A stretch of DNA of 7,246 nt. It comes from Alphaproteobacteria bacterium. Its GTDB lineage: Bacteria; Pseudomonadota; Alphaproteobacteria; Sphingomonadales; Sphingomonadaceae. The notes beneath the pieces are model-generated. The model made no database searches and was not told the DNA's origin. It saw only the letters and a program-made list of their open reading frames with translations. Position 1 is the stretch's first letter, and every line of letters starts with the position of its first letter. This document shows positions 7,146-7,246 of this stretch, piece after piece. A program made the translations under genes and the position numbers. The stretch lies in NCBI GenBank assembly GCA_018970965.1, contig JAGWVG010000084.1:1-7246 (forward strand). Reading direction: 5' to 3'.

Positions 7146-7161
7146 TTGACGTTCAGGTCAA
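7146..7161. repeat. Inverted repeat TTGAC-N6-GTCAA upstream of the receptor gene
   Basis: Perfect 5-base arms (7146-7150 and 7157-7161) are separated by 6 bases. They use the same pentamer as the dyad at 7101-7118 but with the half-sites in the opposite arrangement. The two dyad centres are 44 bases apart, close to four helical turns, so one protein could bind both on the same face of DNA. The function is inferred only. Confidence 0.35.
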
Positions 7162-7246
7162 CTTTCCGCTGCAAGACGTAAGGGAAACCAAGGCTTGCAA
7201 AGCTGTGTTGCCATTCTGCACCAGGATGAAAGCATTTGCACGAGAG

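Larger units (their letters stand above)
7016..7246. other. Gene-free region upstream of the receptor gene
   Basis: No convincing gene lies here. One minus-strand frame stays open from the window edge to a TGA at 7024-7022, but it resembles no family I know and shows no third-position GC preference, so I treat it as non-coding. The region holds the receptor ribosome site (GGGAG, 7020-7016), a short CCGG-TTTT-CCGG hairpin (7030-7041) and two inverted repeats listed separately. I could not identify a convincing -35/-10 pair for the receptor. Confidence 0.55.

Noticed and set aside
7022..7246. A minus-strand frame open from the window edge to a TGA just before the receptor
   Set aside because: The translated peptide matches nothing I know, third codon positions show no GC preference, and it contains the inverted repeats and receptor leader. 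Most likely chance; it cannot be fully excluded because it runs off the window.
1..7246. Mobile elements, CRISPR arrays, tRNA genes, toxin-antitoxin or defence genes
   Set aside because: No direct-repeat arrays, transposase or integrase motifs, tRNA-like folds or small paired genes were seen; the window is accounted for by housekeeping genes and one receptor.

Overview
The window looks like ordinary chromosomal DNA from an alphaproteobacterium, most likely a member of the Sphingomonadales. This is inferred from protein style: a 204-residue S4, a sphingomonad-type TonB-dependent receptor (TBDR) with an EIIVTAQ box, and an M28-like exported protein start. It also fits the gene order rpiB-glyA-nrdR-trmJ-rpsD and a moderately GC-rich composition. 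No database search was possible, so the lineage is a judgement and not a measurement. Every gene I can support is on the minus strand, so transcription runs from high to low coordinates.

Layout in the direction of transcription. Positions 7246 to 7016 are a gene-free upstream region containing two inverted repeats built on TTGAC/GTCAA half-sites. Next is a large TBDR gene (7006 to 4112), closed by a strong intrinsic terminator (4051 to 4084). After a leader of about 110 bases comes a tight run of four genes: rpiB (ribose-5-phosphate isomerase B), glyA (serine hydroxymethyltransferase), nrdR (repressor of ribonucleotide reductase) and a trmJ-like tRNA 2'-O-methyltransferase. They are joined by a 4-base overlap and gaps of 3 and 2 bases, which indicates one operon. 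A 132-base spacer follows, then rpsD (ribosomal protein S4) with its own terminator carrying a C(UUCG)G tetraloop. The window ends inside the first 44 codons of an exported protein, probably an M28-family peptidase.

How the genes fit together: RpiB supplies ribose-5-phosphate, GlyA supplies glycine and 5,10-methylene-tetrahydrofolate, and NrdR sets ribonucleotide reductase transcription according to the nucleotide pool. The operon therefore reads as a nucleotide-precursor unit, with a tRNA modification enzyme at its end, next to a translation gene. The TBDR is a separate outer-membrane uptake unit of unknown substrate.

I found no mobile element, CRISPR array, tRNA or rRNA gene, defence system or clearly novel system. 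The most unusual items are the eight cysteines of the long TBDR, which fall as four local pairs, its Gly/Ala/Asn/Val-rich loop near the C-terminus, and the paired inverted repeats upstream of it.
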